Source of the DNA: Jannaschia pohangensis
GTDB taxonomy: Bacteria > Pseudomonadota > Alphaproteobacteria > Rhodobacterales > Rhodobacteraceae
Reading direction: 5' to 3'
Length of the DNA stretch: 64,000 nucleotides
Assembly: GCF_900113875.1 (NCBI RefSeq)
Contig: NZ_FORA01000001.1
Location: forward strand, 310,001 to 374,000
Shown: positions 1-9,197 of the stretch, in pieces
Numbering within the stretch: the stretch's first letter is position 1
How the letters are laid out: each line of letters opens with the position of its first letter
Position numbers and translations under genes: made by a program
Notes under the pieces: generated by a model
Told to the model about the DNA's origin: nothing
The model's database searches: none
The model's input: the letters and a program-made list of their open reading frames with translations, nothing else

Positions 1-88
1 GGATCCGACCCTTGGCATCGGCCACCACGATCGCATCCACCGCCGCATCGAGCAGGGCATCGAGCAGGGCCGCATCCTCGTCCATCAT
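1..88 (-). CDS. PAS-domain protein, N-terminal fragment (cut by window edge)
   Basis: Only the first 29 codons lie in the window. The start at 88 (Met-Met-Asp-Glu-Asp) is chosen because GGAGAG stands about six bases upstream; an earlier ATG at 130 is possible. The peptide ends with DAAVDAIVVADAKGRI, the typical opening strand of a PAS sensor domain as found in FixL-like and other sensor kinases. It follows the M50 protease gene on the same strand by 67 bases and probably belongs to the same transcript. Whether a kinase, cyclase or transcription-factor domain follows cannot be seen. Confidence 0.6.
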   Translation of the reverse strand, partial: MMDEDAALLDALLDAAVDAIVVADAKGRI

Positions 89-155
89 CTGCAACTCTCC
101 GGTCGCCTCTGGTCGGTGCGAGGATGGCATCTTGGCCCCCGTCCGGCCAGTGGCT

Positions 156-1274
156 TCACCTGGCATGCTGCGCCAGCTCGGCCTTGAGCCGGACGCGAGC
201 CATCAGATCGCCAAGCGTCACGACCCCGACCAGCCGACCGCGGTCCAGCACCGCGAACTTGCGCTTGCCGGTCCGCACCATCCGGTCCAGCAGGTCGCCC
301 GCGTCCATGTTGGGGGCCAGCACATCGGCCGCCTGCATCGCCTGAAAGACGTCATCCACCCGCGTGTGCGGCCAATTCTCGCGCTCGATCCCCCGCACCG
401 TGGGCAGATCGACCACCCCGAGGAATCGCCCTGCCTCGACCACCGGCACGAAGGACACCGCATGGCGCAGCATCACGCCATCCACCAGGTCGGCAAGCGT
501 CAGAGACGGGTCGACCGAGACCGGATCGTGTTTCATCACCTGTCGGACGGTGCGCCCGGCCAGCGCCTCGGCCAGATCGACCCGCGACCGGGCGGCGCTT
601 GATGCGGTCAGGATGAACAGGGCCAGAAGGACAGGCCAGATGCCCACGACCCCGCTGCCCGACAGCACCTGAATGACGCCCAGACCAATCATCGCGAAGG
701 CGACCACATTGGACACCCCGCCCGCGATCCGTGTCGCCCCCGCCAGGTCGCGGCTGCGCCAAAGCCAGGCGCGCAGGACCCGCCCGCCATCGAGCGGAAA
801 GGCCGGAACCATGTTGAAGACCGCCAGAACAAGGTTGGCCAGCGCCACATAGCCCAGAACCACGACGACAAGGTCGGACAGGCCAAGCGCCGGGGCCGCC
901 CACCAGCCCAGTGCAAAGACCGCAGAAATCGCCAGGCTGGCAACCGGGCCCGCGATGGCCACGCGGAATTCGGTCCGCGCATCGGGCGGCTCGTCCCGCA
1001 ACTCCGCCACCCCGCCGAACAGGAACAGGGTGATCGAATTCACCCCCATGCCATGGGCCCGCGCGACGGTGGCATGGGCCAATTCGTGCAGGATCAGCGA
1101 TCCGAACAGCGCGAGCATCGACACAAGGGCCGCGGCCACCCGTTGCAACGCGTCCGTCGCAGGCAGAAGCGCCGGAACATACCCCTGACTCAACGACCAC
1201 GTCAGAAGTGCTGCGATCACGAACCAACTCGCATCAAGCCGGATCTCGATCCCCATGATCCGCGTCAGCCGCAT
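156..1274 (-). CDS. M50-family site-2-type intramembrane zinc metalloprotease with C-terminal CBS domains
   Basis: The 372-residue product has the zinc motif HELAH (H63, E64, H67) in a membrane segment and the second M50 motif FPLDGGR, whose Asp162 is the third ligand. Several hydrophobic helices precede a soluble part from about residue 235 holding two CBS repeats, which in this family sense adenine nucleotides. The ATG at 1274 is chosen because it follows the upstream stop codon by four bases and has GGGG upstream; a longer reading from 1316 would run into the upstream gene. The substrate is unknown. It is probably cotranscribed with the VIT1-family gene and could be induced with it by the FNR-type box. 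Confidence 0.85.
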   Translation of the reverse strand: MRLTRIMGIEIRLDASWFVIAALLTWSLSQGYVPALLPATDALQRVAAALVSMLALFGSLILHELAHATVARAHGMGVNSITLFLFGGVAELRDEPPDARTEFRVAIAGPVASLAISAVFALGWWAAPALGLSDLVVVVLGYVALANLVLAVFNMVPAFPLDGGRVLRAWLWRSRDLAGATRIAGGVSNVVAFAMIGLGVIQVLSGSGVVGIWPVLLALFILTASSAARSRVDLAEALAGRTVRQVMKHDPVSVDPSLTLADLVDGVMLRHAVSFVPVVEAGRFLGVVDLPTVRGIERENWPHTRVDDVFQAMQAADVLAPNMDAGDLLDRMVRTGKRKFAVLDRGRLVGVVTLGDLMARVRLKAELAQHAR

Positions 1275-1278
1275 CGAC

Positions 1279-1992
1279 CTACCCCACATTGAACAGACCT
1301 CCGACGAAATAGGCAATCGCGGCGGCCGTGCCGCCGATGACCAGCGTTTCCAATGCCGAAACCCACCAGCGGGCCAGCGACCATCGGCTCTTGATGGCGC
1401 CGATCAGTACGAAAGTTAGCGATGTGACCCCCGCCGAGACGGCAAAGGCATTCGGCACCGGCAGGATGAATGGCACGAGCGGCAGAAGGCCCGCTGCAAG
1501 GAACGCCAAAAAGGTGATCCATGCGGCCTTCACCGGCTCTGGTTCGGTCGGGCCCAGACCGTATTCGTCGGTCAGCATCGTGTCGATCCACATCGCCTGG
1601 TTCGAGGCGATGGCCTCGACCGCGCTGTCGAGGGCCTCTCCGGTCAGACCCTTGATGGCGAGGATCTGGCGCAATTCCTCGCGCTCGCCTTCGGGATAGA
1701 GGCGGATGTGCCGCTCCTCCCGCGCGCGCAGGCGCCCCCTGTGGTCGCCGTCGGCCTTGGTGCCCGCGTAATTGCCCGCCGCCATGGAAAACCCGTCGGC
1801 CAGGACATTCGCCAGCCCCAGAACCAGGATCGCCCCGACCGGCAGGCCCGATCCTGCGACCCCCGCGACAATGGCGAATGTGGTCACCGCGCCGTCGATT
1901 GCGCCATAGACCGCGTCGCGCAGATGGCCCGGCCCCTGCCGCCCGGCCAAACGGGCTGCGATTTCTTCGGGGCCATGTCCGTGGTCCTGCAT
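1279..1992 (-). CDS. VIT1/CCC1-family membrane protein (putative iron/manganese transporter)
   Basis: This 237-residue protein opens with a short His-containing segment and then a helix-rich motif, DAVYGAIDGAVTTFAIVAG, characteristic of VIT1/CCC1 vacuolar iron transporter relatives. It contains NVLADGFSMAAGNY in the second helix, a charged cytoplasmic loop (about residues 75-150), then three C-terminal membrane helices. Family members move Fe2+ or Mn2+ out of the cytosol; the bacterial role is inferred. ATG 1992 is preferred over upstream starts because AAGGA lies about eleven bases before it and homology begins just after. Its promoter region holds the FNR-type box at 2045-2058. Confidence 0.8.
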   Translation of the reverse strand: MQDHGHGPEEIAARLAGRQGPGHLRDAVYGAIDGAVTTFAIVAGVAGSGLPVGAILVLGLANVLADGFSMAAGNYAGTKADGDHRGRLRAREERHIRLYPEGEREELRQILAIKGLTGEALDSAVEAIASNQAMWIDTMLTDEYGLGPTEPEPVKAAWITFLAFLAAGLLPLVPFILPVPNAFAVSAGVTSLTFVLIGAIKSRWSLARWWVSALETLVIGGTAAAIAYFVGGLFNVG

Positions 1993-2016
1993 GGGGCGCG
2001 ATCCTTCCGTCGCCCC

Positions 2017-2086
2017 ATGATGGATCGAAACGAAACGCCGCGACTTGACGCACGTCAATGAGGGCGCCGCGCGAAAGGTGCATCCT
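2017..2086. promoter_or_regulatory. Divergent FNR-type regulated promoter (one box, two -10 elements)
   Basis: A perfect 14-bp inverted repeat, TTGACGCACGTCAA, lies at 2045-2058 and matches the TTGA-N6-TCAA core of FNR/FnrL sites. On the plus strand CATCCT (2081-2086) follows the box by exactly 22 bases. On the minus strand CATCAT (2022 down to 2017) follows by exactly 22 bases. Both positions equal the -10 hexamer of a class II activator promoter centred at -41.5. The plus side faces the phasin-like gene and the minus side the VIT1/M50 genes. Regulator identity is inference; box and spacing are seen directly. Confidence 0.65.
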
Positions 2087-2123
2087 TGGGCCGACCGATC
2101 CATCCATGACAGGGAGAAGGACG

Positions 2124-2462
2124 ATGACACAGCCCGACAAACAGACCACAGCCAGGACGAGCGCATCGGACGCATCGAACGTTGGCTTTGCCATGTCCCT
2201 GATGCCATGGTCGGTCGGCACGCGCATGGCGATGACCTGGCTCGAGGGGGCGACCCGGATTCAGGGCGAGTGGACCCGCTTCGTCGCCGAACGTCTGGCC
2301 AAGGACGCAGAGATGCAGCACGCGCTGCTCGCCTGCCAATCCCCGACCGAAGCCCGCCAGATGGGCACGGATTTCCTGCATTGCGCGGTGTCGGACTACC
2401 TCACCGAAACCGCGCGCATCACCGCGATGGGCTCGCATCTGTCCCAGGACGCGGGACTTTGA
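2124..2462 (+). CDS. Phasin-like protein
   Basis: A 112-residue, mostly helical protein without a signal peptide. The stretch from about residue 38 (amphipathic helix with ATRIQGEWTRFVAERLAKD) resembles phasins, the small surface proteins of polyhydroxyalkanoate granules, which also act as general stress proteins. ATG 2124 is preceded by AGGGAGAAGG and beats the upstream in-frame starts. The FNR-type box centred 72 bases upstream suggests expression at low oxygen. The family call is by pattern only; it could be another small helical stress protein. Confidence 0.6.
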   Translation: MTQPDKQTTARTSASDASNVGFAMSLMPWSVGTRMAMTWLEGATRIQGEWTRFVAERLAKDAEMQHALLACQSPTEARQMGTDFLHCAVSDYLTETARITAMGSHLSQDAGL

Positions 2463-2479
2463 CCCCGAAGGAGAACGCT

Positions 2480-2692
2480 ATGACACGGAATGTCGGATCC
2501 GCGGATATGATCATCCGCCTTGGCCTGGGGCTGGCGTTGATCGTCGCACCCCTGCTCAACGTCCCGCCGGTGTGGGCCAGTCCGGTGCTCGGCTATGGCG
2601 CGATGATCGTGGGCACGGTGCTTGTGCTGACGTCGCTCTTTCGGTTCTGCCCGCTCTACCGGGTTCTCGGGTTGAACACCTGCGGCATCTGA
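2480..2692 (+). CDS. DUF2892 (YgaP-like) two-helix inner-membrane protein
   Basis: This 70-residue protein begins MTRNVGSADMIIRLGLG and has two membrane helices, a pattern typical of DUF2892 with its C-terminal FCPLYRVLGLNTCG signature. The two Cys in CPLY and NTCG are conserved in the family. ATG 2480 is preceded by GAAGGAG. It lies 17 bases after the phasin-like gene, so the two probably share one transcript from the FNR-type promoter. DUF2892 modules often accompany rhodanese domains; no function is established for stand-alone copies. Confidence 0.8.
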   Translation: MTRNVGSADMIIRLGLGLALIVAPLLNVPPVWASPVLGYGAMIVGTVLVLTSLFRFCPLYRVLGLNTCGI

Positions 2693-2699
2693 GCCGCGG

Positions 2700-2741
2700 T
2701 TGACCGCCGTCAATGCCCCTGCCCCGCCGCGGGGGCATCGT
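2700..2741 (+). promoter_or_regulatory. FNR-type class II promoter of the arc operon
   Basis: TTGACCGCCGTCAA at 2700-2713 is a perfect TTGAC-N4-GTCAA palindrome. CATCGT at 2736-2741 follows after exactly 22 bases, the same geometry as the divergent site at 2045. A start point near 2748 would be expected, about 25 bases before the YfcC-family start codon. The arginine deiminase operon of Pseudomonas is switched on by the FNR homologue Anr, which supports the reading. Confidence 0.65.
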
Positions 2742-2772
2742 TCCGTCACCGATGCCAATGGGAGGGACCGCC

Positions 2773-4209
2773 ATGACCGATGTCACACATCCAAGCCCGG
2801 AGCCGACCCGCACGGATCGCTTCCCCTCGGCCTTCACCATCCTCTTCGCGCTGGTGGCCTTGGTGGCGCTGGCCAGCTGGTTCGTGCCCGCGGGCGAATA
2901 CACCCGCGTGGCGAGCGAGGCCTTGGGCAAGGACGTTCCCGTTCCGGGCACCTACGCGACGGTTGCGGCCACGCCCCAGGGCCTCTGGGATGTTCTGCGC
3001 GCCCCGATTGCCGGGTTCTATGACCCCGACAGCTATGCCGCGAACGCCATCGACGTGTCGCTGTTCGTCCTCGTGATCGGCGGTTTCCTGGGTGTGGTGA
3101 ACGCCACCGGGGCAATCGACGCGGGCATCGGTGCGGCCATGGCGCGGATGCGCGGGCGGGAGAAATGGATGATCCCCGTCCTCATGGCGCTTTTTGCCTT
3201 GGGCGGCACGACCTATGGCATGGCCGAGGAAACGCTCGCCTTCTATGCCATCCTGATCCCTGTGATGATCGCCGCGGGCTATGATGCGCTGACCGGCGTC
3301 GCGGTCATCCTGCTCGGGGCCGGGATCGGGGTTCTGGGGTCGACCATCAACCCCTTTGCGACCACGATCGCCTCCAACGCAGCGGGCATTCCGTTCACCG
3401 ACGGGATCGGGCTTCGACTGGCGATCCTGGGCCTCGGCTGGGCGATCTGCGTCTGGTGGGTGATGCGCTATGCCGCGCGGGTCAAGGCCGATGAGAGCCG
3501 GTCGCTGGTCGCGTCCCGCGCCGCCGAGAATGAACGTCATTTCCTTCGGAGTGGCAGCGCGCGCGTGGTGCCGTTGACCACGAACCACCGCATCGTTCTG
3601 CTCCTCTTTGCCGTGACCTTCGCCGTAATGATCTGGGGTGTCGCAAGCCAGGGATGGTGGATGGCCGAGATGTCGATGCTCTTCCTGGCCGCAGCACTGG
3701 TGATCGGCGTGGCGGGCTGGGTCGGCGAAAAGCCCTTTGTCACCGCCTTCGTCGATGGTGCGCGCGACCTTCTGGGGGTCGCCCTGATCATCGGCCTCGC
3801 GCGGGGCATCGTCGTGGTCATGGACGCGGGTCACATGACCGATACGATCCTGCATTCCGCCGAAGGACTGGTCACCGGCGTCTCGCAGGTGGTCTATGTC
3901 AATGCGCTCTTCGCAATCGAGGCGGGGCTAAGCTTCATCGTGCCCTCCACCTCGGGGCTGGCCGTGCTGTCCATGCCGATCCTGGCCCCCGCCTCCGATT
4001 TCGCGGGTGTGGATCGGTCGCTGGCGGTCACGGCCTATCAATCCGCGTCGGGCCTCGTGAACCTGATCACGCCGACATCTGCCGTCGTTGTCGGCGCGCT
4101 GGCCATCGGACGGGTGCCCTATGACAAATGGCTGCGGTTCGTGGCCCCCCTTCTCGTGATCCTGGCCGTGCTCATCATGGGCGCGCTCAGCCTTGGAGCG
4201 ATGCTGTGA
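2773..4209 (+). CDS. YfcC-family membrane transporter, probable arginine:ornithine exchanger of the ADI operon
   Basis: The 478-residue product is a polytopic membrane protein with about twelve helices. It belongs to the YfcC/C4-dicarboxylate anaerobic carrier superfamily. Recognisable family segments are SWFVPAGEY near residue 38, [10 protein letters not shown] near residue 150 and [13 protein letters not shown] near residue 400. ATG 2773 has GGGAGGG upstream; the in-frame ATG upstream lacks a clear ribosome site. It is first in the operon before arcA, with which it overlaps. The exchange of external arginine for ornithine is inferred from position; the family also carries other substrates. 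Confidence 0.8.
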   Translation: MTDVTHPSPEPTRTDRFPSAFTILFALVALVALASWFVPAGEYTRVASEALGKDVPVPGTYATVAATPQGLWDVLRAPIAGFYDPDSYAANAIDVSLFVLVIGGFLGVVNATGAIDAGIGAAMARMRGREKWMIPVLMALFALGGTTYGMAEETLAFYAILIPVMIAAGYDALTGVAVILLGAGIGVLGSTINPFATTIASNAAGIPFTDGIGLRLAILGLGWAICVWWVMRYAARVKADESRSLVASRAAENERHFLRSGSARVVPLTTNHRIVLLLFAVTFAVMIWGVASQGWWMAEMSMLFLAAALVIGVAGWVGEKPFVTAFVDGARDLLGVALIIGLARGIVVVMDAGHMTDTILHSAEGLVTGVSQVVYVNALFAIEAGLSFIVPSTSGLAVLSMPILAPASDFAGVDRSLAVTAYQSASGLVNLITPTSAVVVGALAIGRVPYDKWLRFVAPLLVILAVLIMGALSLGAML

Positions 4210-5417
4210 CGGCCTTCCCCGCCGTCCAGTCCGAGACCGGGCATCTGCGCAGTGTCATCGTCTGCGCGCCGGGACCTGCACAGGCGCGGCTGACCCCCTC
4301 CACCTGCGACGCGATGCTCTTTGATGATGTCATGTGGCTGGAGCAGGCGCAGACCGATCACCGACGATTCACCACCCTGCTCGAGGCAGAGGGCATCGAA
4401 GTGATCGACCTTCGGGACCTGTTGATCGACGTGCTGGCCATCGCCCCTGCGCGCAAGGCCCTGGTCGCGGCCCGGGTTACCGCCGACACCGTGGGCATCG
4501 GCCTGTGCGACGACCTGCGCGCCTGGTGCGACGATCTGGGCCCCGCGCGTCTTGCCGACCTTCTGATGGGCGGGCTGACGGTGGACGAAGCCCCGGATGT
4601 ATCGGGCCTTACGGCGCAGGTTCTGGGGCCCGAGGGCCTGCTGGTCGCCCCGCTGCCCAATCTGATGTTTCCGCGCGACAGCAGTCTTTGCGTCAATGGT
4701 GGCGTGATCCGGGGCACGATGCGCTATGCCGCGCGCGGCGGCGAGACGGCGATCCTGAAGGCCATTCACGACCACCACCCGCGCTTTCGCGAGGCCGCTC
4801 ACCCCTGGCCCGTGCCGGGACTGGCCCCACTCGAGGGGGGCGATGTCATGGTCCTGAGCCGCAGCACCCTTCTGATCGGCATGGGCGAACGGACGGCACC
4901 CCAGGCCGTGGGCCAGATGGCCCGCGCCCTGTTCGACGCGGGTCAGGTGCAGCGCGTCATCGCCTGCACCATGCCAAAGGGTCGGGCCTCCATGCATCTC
5001 GATACGGTATTCACCCTGTGTGACCGCGACCGTGCCACGGCCTATCCGGAGGTCGCCGAAGCGATCACCTGTCACAGCATCCGCCCCGCCTCCGCCCCCG
5101 GCGCCATCGACGTCACCGCCGAGACGACGCCGTTCCTGAACGTGGTGGCCGAGGCGCTTGGCCAGCCCGGCCTGCGCGTCATCGCCACGGGCGGCGACCG
5201 ATATCTGCGCGCGCGCGAACAATGGGACGACGGCAACAATGTCCTGGCCATCGGGCCGGGCAAGGTCCTGGCCTATGACCGCAACACCCGCACCAACACC
5301 CTTTTGCGCAAGGCCGGCATCGAGGTCATCACCTTCCCCGGCGGCGAACTCGGCCGGGGACGCGGCGGGCCACGCTGCCTGTCCTGTCCGCTGGTCCGCG
5401 ATGCGGCGGGCGACTGA
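4206..5417 (+). CDS. arcA: Arginine deiminase
   Basis: Converts L-arginine to citrulline and ammonia, the first step of the arginine deiminase pathway. The 403-residue protein shows the family motifs: NLMFPRD (substrate-binding FxRD), LEGGD, MHLDTVF with the catalytic His, and [12 protein letters not shown] near the C-terminus, where Cys391 is the expected nucleophile. The start is taken as GTG 4206 because it overlaps the transporter's stop codon (GTGA) and the homology starts right after; the ATG at 4128 lies well inside the transporter gene. It is followed by arcB and arcC. Confidence 0.92.
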   Translation: MTAFPAVQSETGHLRSVIVCAPGPAQARLTPSTCDAMLFDDVMWLEQAQTDHRRFTTLLEAEGIEVIDLRDLLIDVLAIAPARKALVAARVTADTVGIGLCDDLRAWCDDLGPARLADLLMGGLTVDEAPDVSGLTAQVLGPEGLLVAPLPNLMFPRDSSLCVNGGVIRGTMRYAARGGETAILKAIHDHHPRFREAAHPWPVPGLAPLEGGDVMVLSRSTLLIGMGERTAPQAVGQMARALFDAGQVQRVIACTMPKGRASMHLDTVFTLCDRDRATAYPEVAEAITCHSIRPASAPGAIDVTAETTPFLNVVAEALGQPGLRVIATGGDRYLRAREQWDDGNNVLAIGPGKVLAYDRNTRTNTLLRKAGIEVITFPGGELGRGRGGPRCLSCPLVRDAAGD

Positions 5418-5446
5418 CGCATTCAGCCACGGGAAGGACAACCGAC

Positions 5447-6448
5447 ATGTCGTTCAATCTTCATGGACGCTCGCTGCTGACGCTGGCGGATTTCAAGGGC
5501 GCAGAGATCGCCCATCTTCTGAACCTTGCCGCAGACCTGAAGGCGGCCAAGGCGGCGGGCACCGAATTGCCCCGGCTTCAGGGGCGCGAAATCGCCCTGA
5601 TCTTCGAAAAGGACAGCACCCGCACCCGCGCCGGTTTCGAGGTCGCGGCCTTCGATCAGGGCGCGCATGTCACCTATCTGGGCCCGACCGGGTCGCACAT
5701 GGGCAAGAAGGAAAGCGTCAAGGACACGGCCCGCGTTCTGGGCCGCCTCTATGATGGGATTGAATTTCGCGGCCACGACCACGCCACGGTGGAAACCCTG
5801 GCGGAATGGTCCGGTGTCCCGGTCTACAACGGCCTGACGTACCGCTTTCACCCGACGCAGGCGCTGGCCGACCTGCTGACCATGGGCGAGGTGGCGGGCC
5901 ATGATCTTCGCGGCGTGGCCGCGTGTTTCCTGGGCGACGTCGGCAACAACGTGGCGGTGAGCCTTGCCATCGGAGCGGTGCGGATGGGGATGGACATGCG
6001 CCTGTGCGGTCCGCGCGCCCTCTGGCCGGACGATGCCATCCGCGCCGCGCTGACCGCCGATGCCCGGGCGTCCGGGGGATCGTTCCGTCTGACCGATGAT
6101 CCGACCGAGGGCATGGTCGGCGCGCGTTTCGTTCACACCGACGTCTGGGTTTCCATGGGCGAGGACGAGTCGCTCTGGCCCGCGCGGGTCGAGAGTTTGC
6201 GCCCCTACCGCGTCGACCTGGACATGATGCGGCGCACCGGGCGCGACGATGCGCGTTTCATGCATTGCCTTCCGGCCTTCCACGACGACCAGACCGAAAT
6301 CGGTGCCAGGCTTTGCGCGCAATTCGGACTGGACGGGATCGAGGTGTCGGACGAGGTCTTCGAAAGCCCCTGGTCCATCGTCTTCGACCAGGCCGAGAAC
6401 CGTGTTCACACCATCAAGGCGGTTCTCGTCGCCACCCTGGGCGGCTGA
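5447..6448 (+). CDS. arcB: Catabolic ornithine carbamoyltransferase
   Basis: The 333-residue enzyme phosphorolyses citrulline to ornithine and carbamoyl phosphate when working in the deiminase direction. It carries the carbamoyl-phosphate site STRTR (57-61), HPTQ (135-138), the ornithine-side motif HTDVWVSMGE (230-239) and HCLP (273-276). Length is normal for the family. It lies 29 bases after arcA with AAGGACA upstream of the ATG. The catabolic assignment rests on the operon position between arcA and arcC; the sequence alone could equally be the anabolic ArgF type. Confidence 0.92.
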   Translation: MSFNLHGRSLLTLADFKGAEIAHLLNLAADLKAAKAAGTELPRLQGREIALIFEKDSTRTRAGFEVAAFDQGAHVTYLGPTGSHMGKKESVKDTARVLGRLYDGIEFRGHDHATVETLAEWSGVPVYNGLTYRFHPTQALADLLTMGEVAGHDLRGVAACFLGDVGNNVAVSLAIGAVRMGMDMRLCGPRALWPDDAIRAALTADARASGGSFRLTDDPTEGMVGARFVHTDVWVSMGEDESLWPARVESLRPYRVDLDMMRRTGRDDARFMHCLPAFHDDQTEIGARLCAQFGLDGIEVSDEVFESPWSIVFDQAENRVHTIKAVLVATLGG

Positions 6449-6451
6449 CCC

Positions 6452-7354
6452 ATGCTGGTCGTCGCAGCCTTGGGGGGCAATGCCCTGCTCAAACGGGGCG
6501 AGCCATTGACGGCGCTGGCACAGCAGGCCAACGTTGCCCGTGCGGCCCGGGCCCTGGCCGGGATCCTGAAGGCCGGTCACGGCCTTGTCGTCACCCATGG
6601 CAACGGCCCGCAGATCGGGCTTCTGGCGATGCAGACGGATCCCTGGCCGCTTGATGTTCTGGGGGCGGAAACCGATGGCATGATCGGCTATGTGATCGAA
6701 CGGGAGCTGGAGAACGCGCTGGACCATGATCGCCCCGTCGCGACGCTTCTGACACAGGTTCTGGTCGATCCTGCCGATCCGGCATTTGCCGACCCCGTCA
6801 AGTTCGTCGGTCCCGTCTGGACCGAAGACGAGGCCCAGGCGCGGGCCCGGGCGAACGGCTGGACGGTCCGTCAGGACGGCGCGGGATGGCGACGCGTTGT
6901 CCCCTCGCCTCCGCCTCTGGATATTCCCGACCTTGCAGCGGCACGCCTGTTGCTCGACCACGGGGCCGTGGTGATTTGTGGCGGCGGCGGCGGCATCCCC
7001 GTCGCCCGCGGGCCGGACGGACGCCTGACGGGGGTCGAGGCGGTGGTCGACAAGGACAGCACCTCTGCCCTTCTGGCCCGGCGTCTGGGGGCGGATGCCT
7101 TACTTCTGCTGACCGACGTCGCCGGCGTGATGGCCGATTTCGGCACCGACCGCGCCCGGACGATCCTGCATCTGACACCGGACGAGGCCGAGGCGATGAC
7201 CCTCCCCGCCGGGTCCATGGCGCCCAAGGTCGCCGCCGCCGCCGACTTCGCCCGTCAGACCGGCGGCAACGCGTGGATCGGACGGCTGGAGGACGCAGTG
7301 GACATGCTGGACAGACGGGCAGGCACGCGCATCGGCGCAAGGCACGGTTCATGA
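6452..7354 (+). CDS. arcC: Carbamate kinase
   Basis: This 300-residue amino-acid-kinase-fold enzyme transfers the phosphate of carbamoyl phosphate to ADP, the ATP-yielding last step of the deiminase pathway. Motifs seen are ALGGNALLKRGE at the N-terminus, THGNGPQIG, VICGGGGGIPV, and VVDKDSTSALLA before the nucleotide region. It begins three bases after the arcB stop and its own stop overlaps the mlaE start (ATGA). ATG 6452 is the first start that does not enter arcB. Confidence 0.92.
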   Translation: MLVVAALGGNALLKRGEPLTALAQQANVARAARALAGILKAGHGLVVTHGNGPQIGLLAMQTDPWPLDVLGAETDGMIGYVIERELENALDHDRPVATLLTQVLVDPADPAFADPVKFVGPVWTEDEAQARARANGWTVRQDGAGWRRVVPSPPPLDIPDLAAARLLLDHGAVVICGGGGGIPVARGPDGRLTGVEAVVDKDSTSALLARRLGADALLLLTDVAGVMADFGTDRARTILHLTPDEAEAMTLPAGSMAPKVAAAADFARQTGGNAWIGRLEDAVDMLDRRAGTRIGARHGS

Positions 7355-8433
7355 GCGGTATCGACCTGCGCATTGCGGATGGCACGCTGCACCTGTCGGG
7401 CGACCTGTCGATTGCCCACGTCGGCACCGTCGCAGCGCCAGAGGACGGCACCGTTGCCCGGATCGAACTGTCACAGGTTGCCCGCCTCGACACAGCGGGG
7501 GCCTGGCTGGTTCTGGACCTTGCGCAGCGGTTCGGCGACGTGCCCGTGTCCGGGGCGACCGCGCCTCAGAACGACCTGATCGAAACCGTGCGCCGGAACC
7601 TGCCGCCGGACGTGCAGCCGCCCGAACGTCACACGCTGCGCAACCTGCTGATCCGTCTGGGCCACGCCGTCTGGGACACGGGCCGCGAGGCGCTGGCCCT
7701 GACCGCCTTTCTGGGTCAGGTCGTCGCCGAGATCCTGCGTCTTCTGCGCCATCCCGGGCGGCTTCGCGTCACTTCCATGGTCCACCACATGCAGGCGACT
7801 GGCCTCGATGCGGTGCCCATCGTGGTGCTCATGTCCTTCCTCATCGGCGTGGTCGTGGCGTTTCAGGGATCGACGCAGCTGGAGCAATTCGGGGCCGAGA
7901 TCTTCGTCGTCGACCTGATCGCCATTTCGGTCCTGCGCGAGCTTGGCATCCTGCTGACGGCCATCATCGTGGCGGGCCGGTCCGCCTCCGCGTTCACGGC
8001 GGCCATCGGGTCAATGAAGATGCGCGAAGAGATTGACGCCCTGCGCGCCCTGGGCCTTGATCCGATCACGGTGCTGGTGGCGCCGCGCATTCTGGCGCTG
8101 GTCCTGATGCTTCCGATCCTGTGCATTCTGGCGAATGTCGCGGGCCTGACCGGCGGGGCAATGATGGCCTGGATGGACCTTGGCATCGCGCCCGCCGCCT
8201 TTGCCGAACGGATCGCGACCCAGATCGGCCCCTGGCACCTGGCCGTCGGCCTCATCAAGGCGCCGGTCTTCGCGCTGATCGTCGGGGTCGTCGGCTGCCG
8301 AAACGGGTTGCGGGTGGGCGGCGACGCCGAAAGCCTGGGTGCGCAGACGTCCGCGGCGGTGGTGGCGTCGATCTTCCTCGTGATCGTGGCGGACGCGGTC
8401 TTTTCGGTGTTCTTCGCCGTGGTGGGGGTCTGA
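7351..8433 (+). CDS. mlaE: MlaE-type ABC permease with N-terminal STAS-like domain
   Basis: The 360-residue protein joins an N-terminal STAS-like part (about 1-95, containing LSQVARLDTAGAW) to a MlaE permease core of five or so membrane helices. The core shows VVLMSFLIGVVVAFQG, LRELGILLTAIIVAGR and RLALVLMLP-like stretches. MlaE forms the membrane part of a phospholipid transporter for outer-membrane lipid balance; the STAS part stands in for a separate MlaB. The start codon overlaps the arcC stop (ATGA), an unexpected operon junction. The next gene overlaps by one base. Confidence 0.88.
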   Translation: MSGIDLRIADGTLHLSGDLSIAHVGTVAAPEDGTVARIELSQVARLDTAGAWLVLDLAQRFGDVPVSGATAPQNDLIETVRRNLPPDVQPPERHTLRNLLIRLGHAVWDTGREALALTAFLGQVVAEILRLLRHPGRLRVTSMVHHMQATGLDAVPIVVLMSFLIGVVVAFQGSTQLEQFGAEIFVVDLIAISVLRELGILLTAIIVAGRSASAFTAAIGSMKMREEIDALRALGLDPITVLVAPRILALVLMLPILCILANVAGLTGGAMMAWMDLGIAPAAFAERIATQIGPWHLAVGLIKAPVFALIVGVVGCRNGLRVGGDAESLGAQTSAAVVASIFLVIVADAVFSVFFAVVGV

Positions 8434-9197
8434 TGGACGATCCCGTGATCCGGGTGCGCGGGCTTGCCACGCGGTTCGGCGACCATGTCGTCCACGAAGG
8501 GCTGGACCTCGATGTGGGGCGCGGCGAAATCCTGGGTGTCATCGGCGGGTCGGGCACCGGCAAGTCGGTCCTGCTGCGTCAGATCGTGGGCCTGCTGGAG
8601 CCTGCCGAAGGCGAGATCGAGGTTCTGGGCCAACCCGTTCGAGACACCAGCCCCGAGGAATTCCGCGACTTGCGGCGTCGATGGGGGGTGATGTTCCAGG
8701 GTGGTGCGCTGTTCTCCTCCTTGTCCGTCCGCGAAAACGTCGAGGCTCCGATGCGCGAACAGATGGATCTGCCCGACGACCTGCGTCGCAAGCTGGCGGC
8801 GATCAAGGTCCGTATGGTCGGCCTGCCCGATGATGCGATGGACAAGCCGCCCTCGGCCCTGTCGGGCGGCATGCGCAAGCGCGCGGGGTTTGCCCGGGCC
8901 ATCGCGCTCGACCCCGAGATCGTCTTTCTGGACGAGCCGACCGCCGGGCTGGACCCGATCGGGGCCGCCGCCCTTGATGTTCTGGTGCGCCAGTTGCGCG
9001 ATGCCCTTGGACTTACGGTCTTTCTCGTGACCCACGATCTCGATACGCTGCACGCGATCTGCGACCGGGTCGCCGTTCTGGCCGAGCGGCGTGTGCTGGC
9101 GACCGGCACGCTCGACGAATTGCGCGACCTGCGACACGAGTGGTTGCAGGCGTATCTGGGCGGCCCACGCGGGCGCGCCGCACGGGGAGAGCCATAG
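8433..9197 (+). CDS. mlaF: MlaF-type ABC transporter ATPase
   Basis: A 254-residue ATPase subunit with Walker A GGSGTGKS (about 38-45), Q-loop FQGGALFSSLSV, signature LSGGM, Walker B IVFLDEPTAGLDP and H-loop THDL. The FQGGALFSSLTV-like stretch is typical of the Mla/Ttg2A branch. ATG 8433 shares a base with the mlaE stop (TGATG), so translation is coupled. It drives the lipid transporter formed with MlaE and the MCE protein encoded next. Confidence 0.9.
   Translation: MDDPVIRVRGLATRFGDHVVHEGLDLDVGRGEILGVIGGSGTGKSVLLRQIVGLLEPAEGEIEVLGQPVRDTSPEEFRDLRRRWGVMFQGGALFSSLSVRENVEAPMREQMDLPDDLRRKLAAIKVRMVGLPDDAMDKPPSALSGGMRKRAGFARAIALDPEIVFLDEPTAGLDPIGAAALDVLVRQLRDALGLTVFLVTHDLDTLHAICDRVAVLAERRVLATGTLDELRDLRHEWLQAYLGGPRGRAARGEP

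Noticed and set aside
5423-6961. A 512-codon open frame on the minus strand
   Set aside because: Antisense to arcB and arcC, both with intact catalytic motifs.
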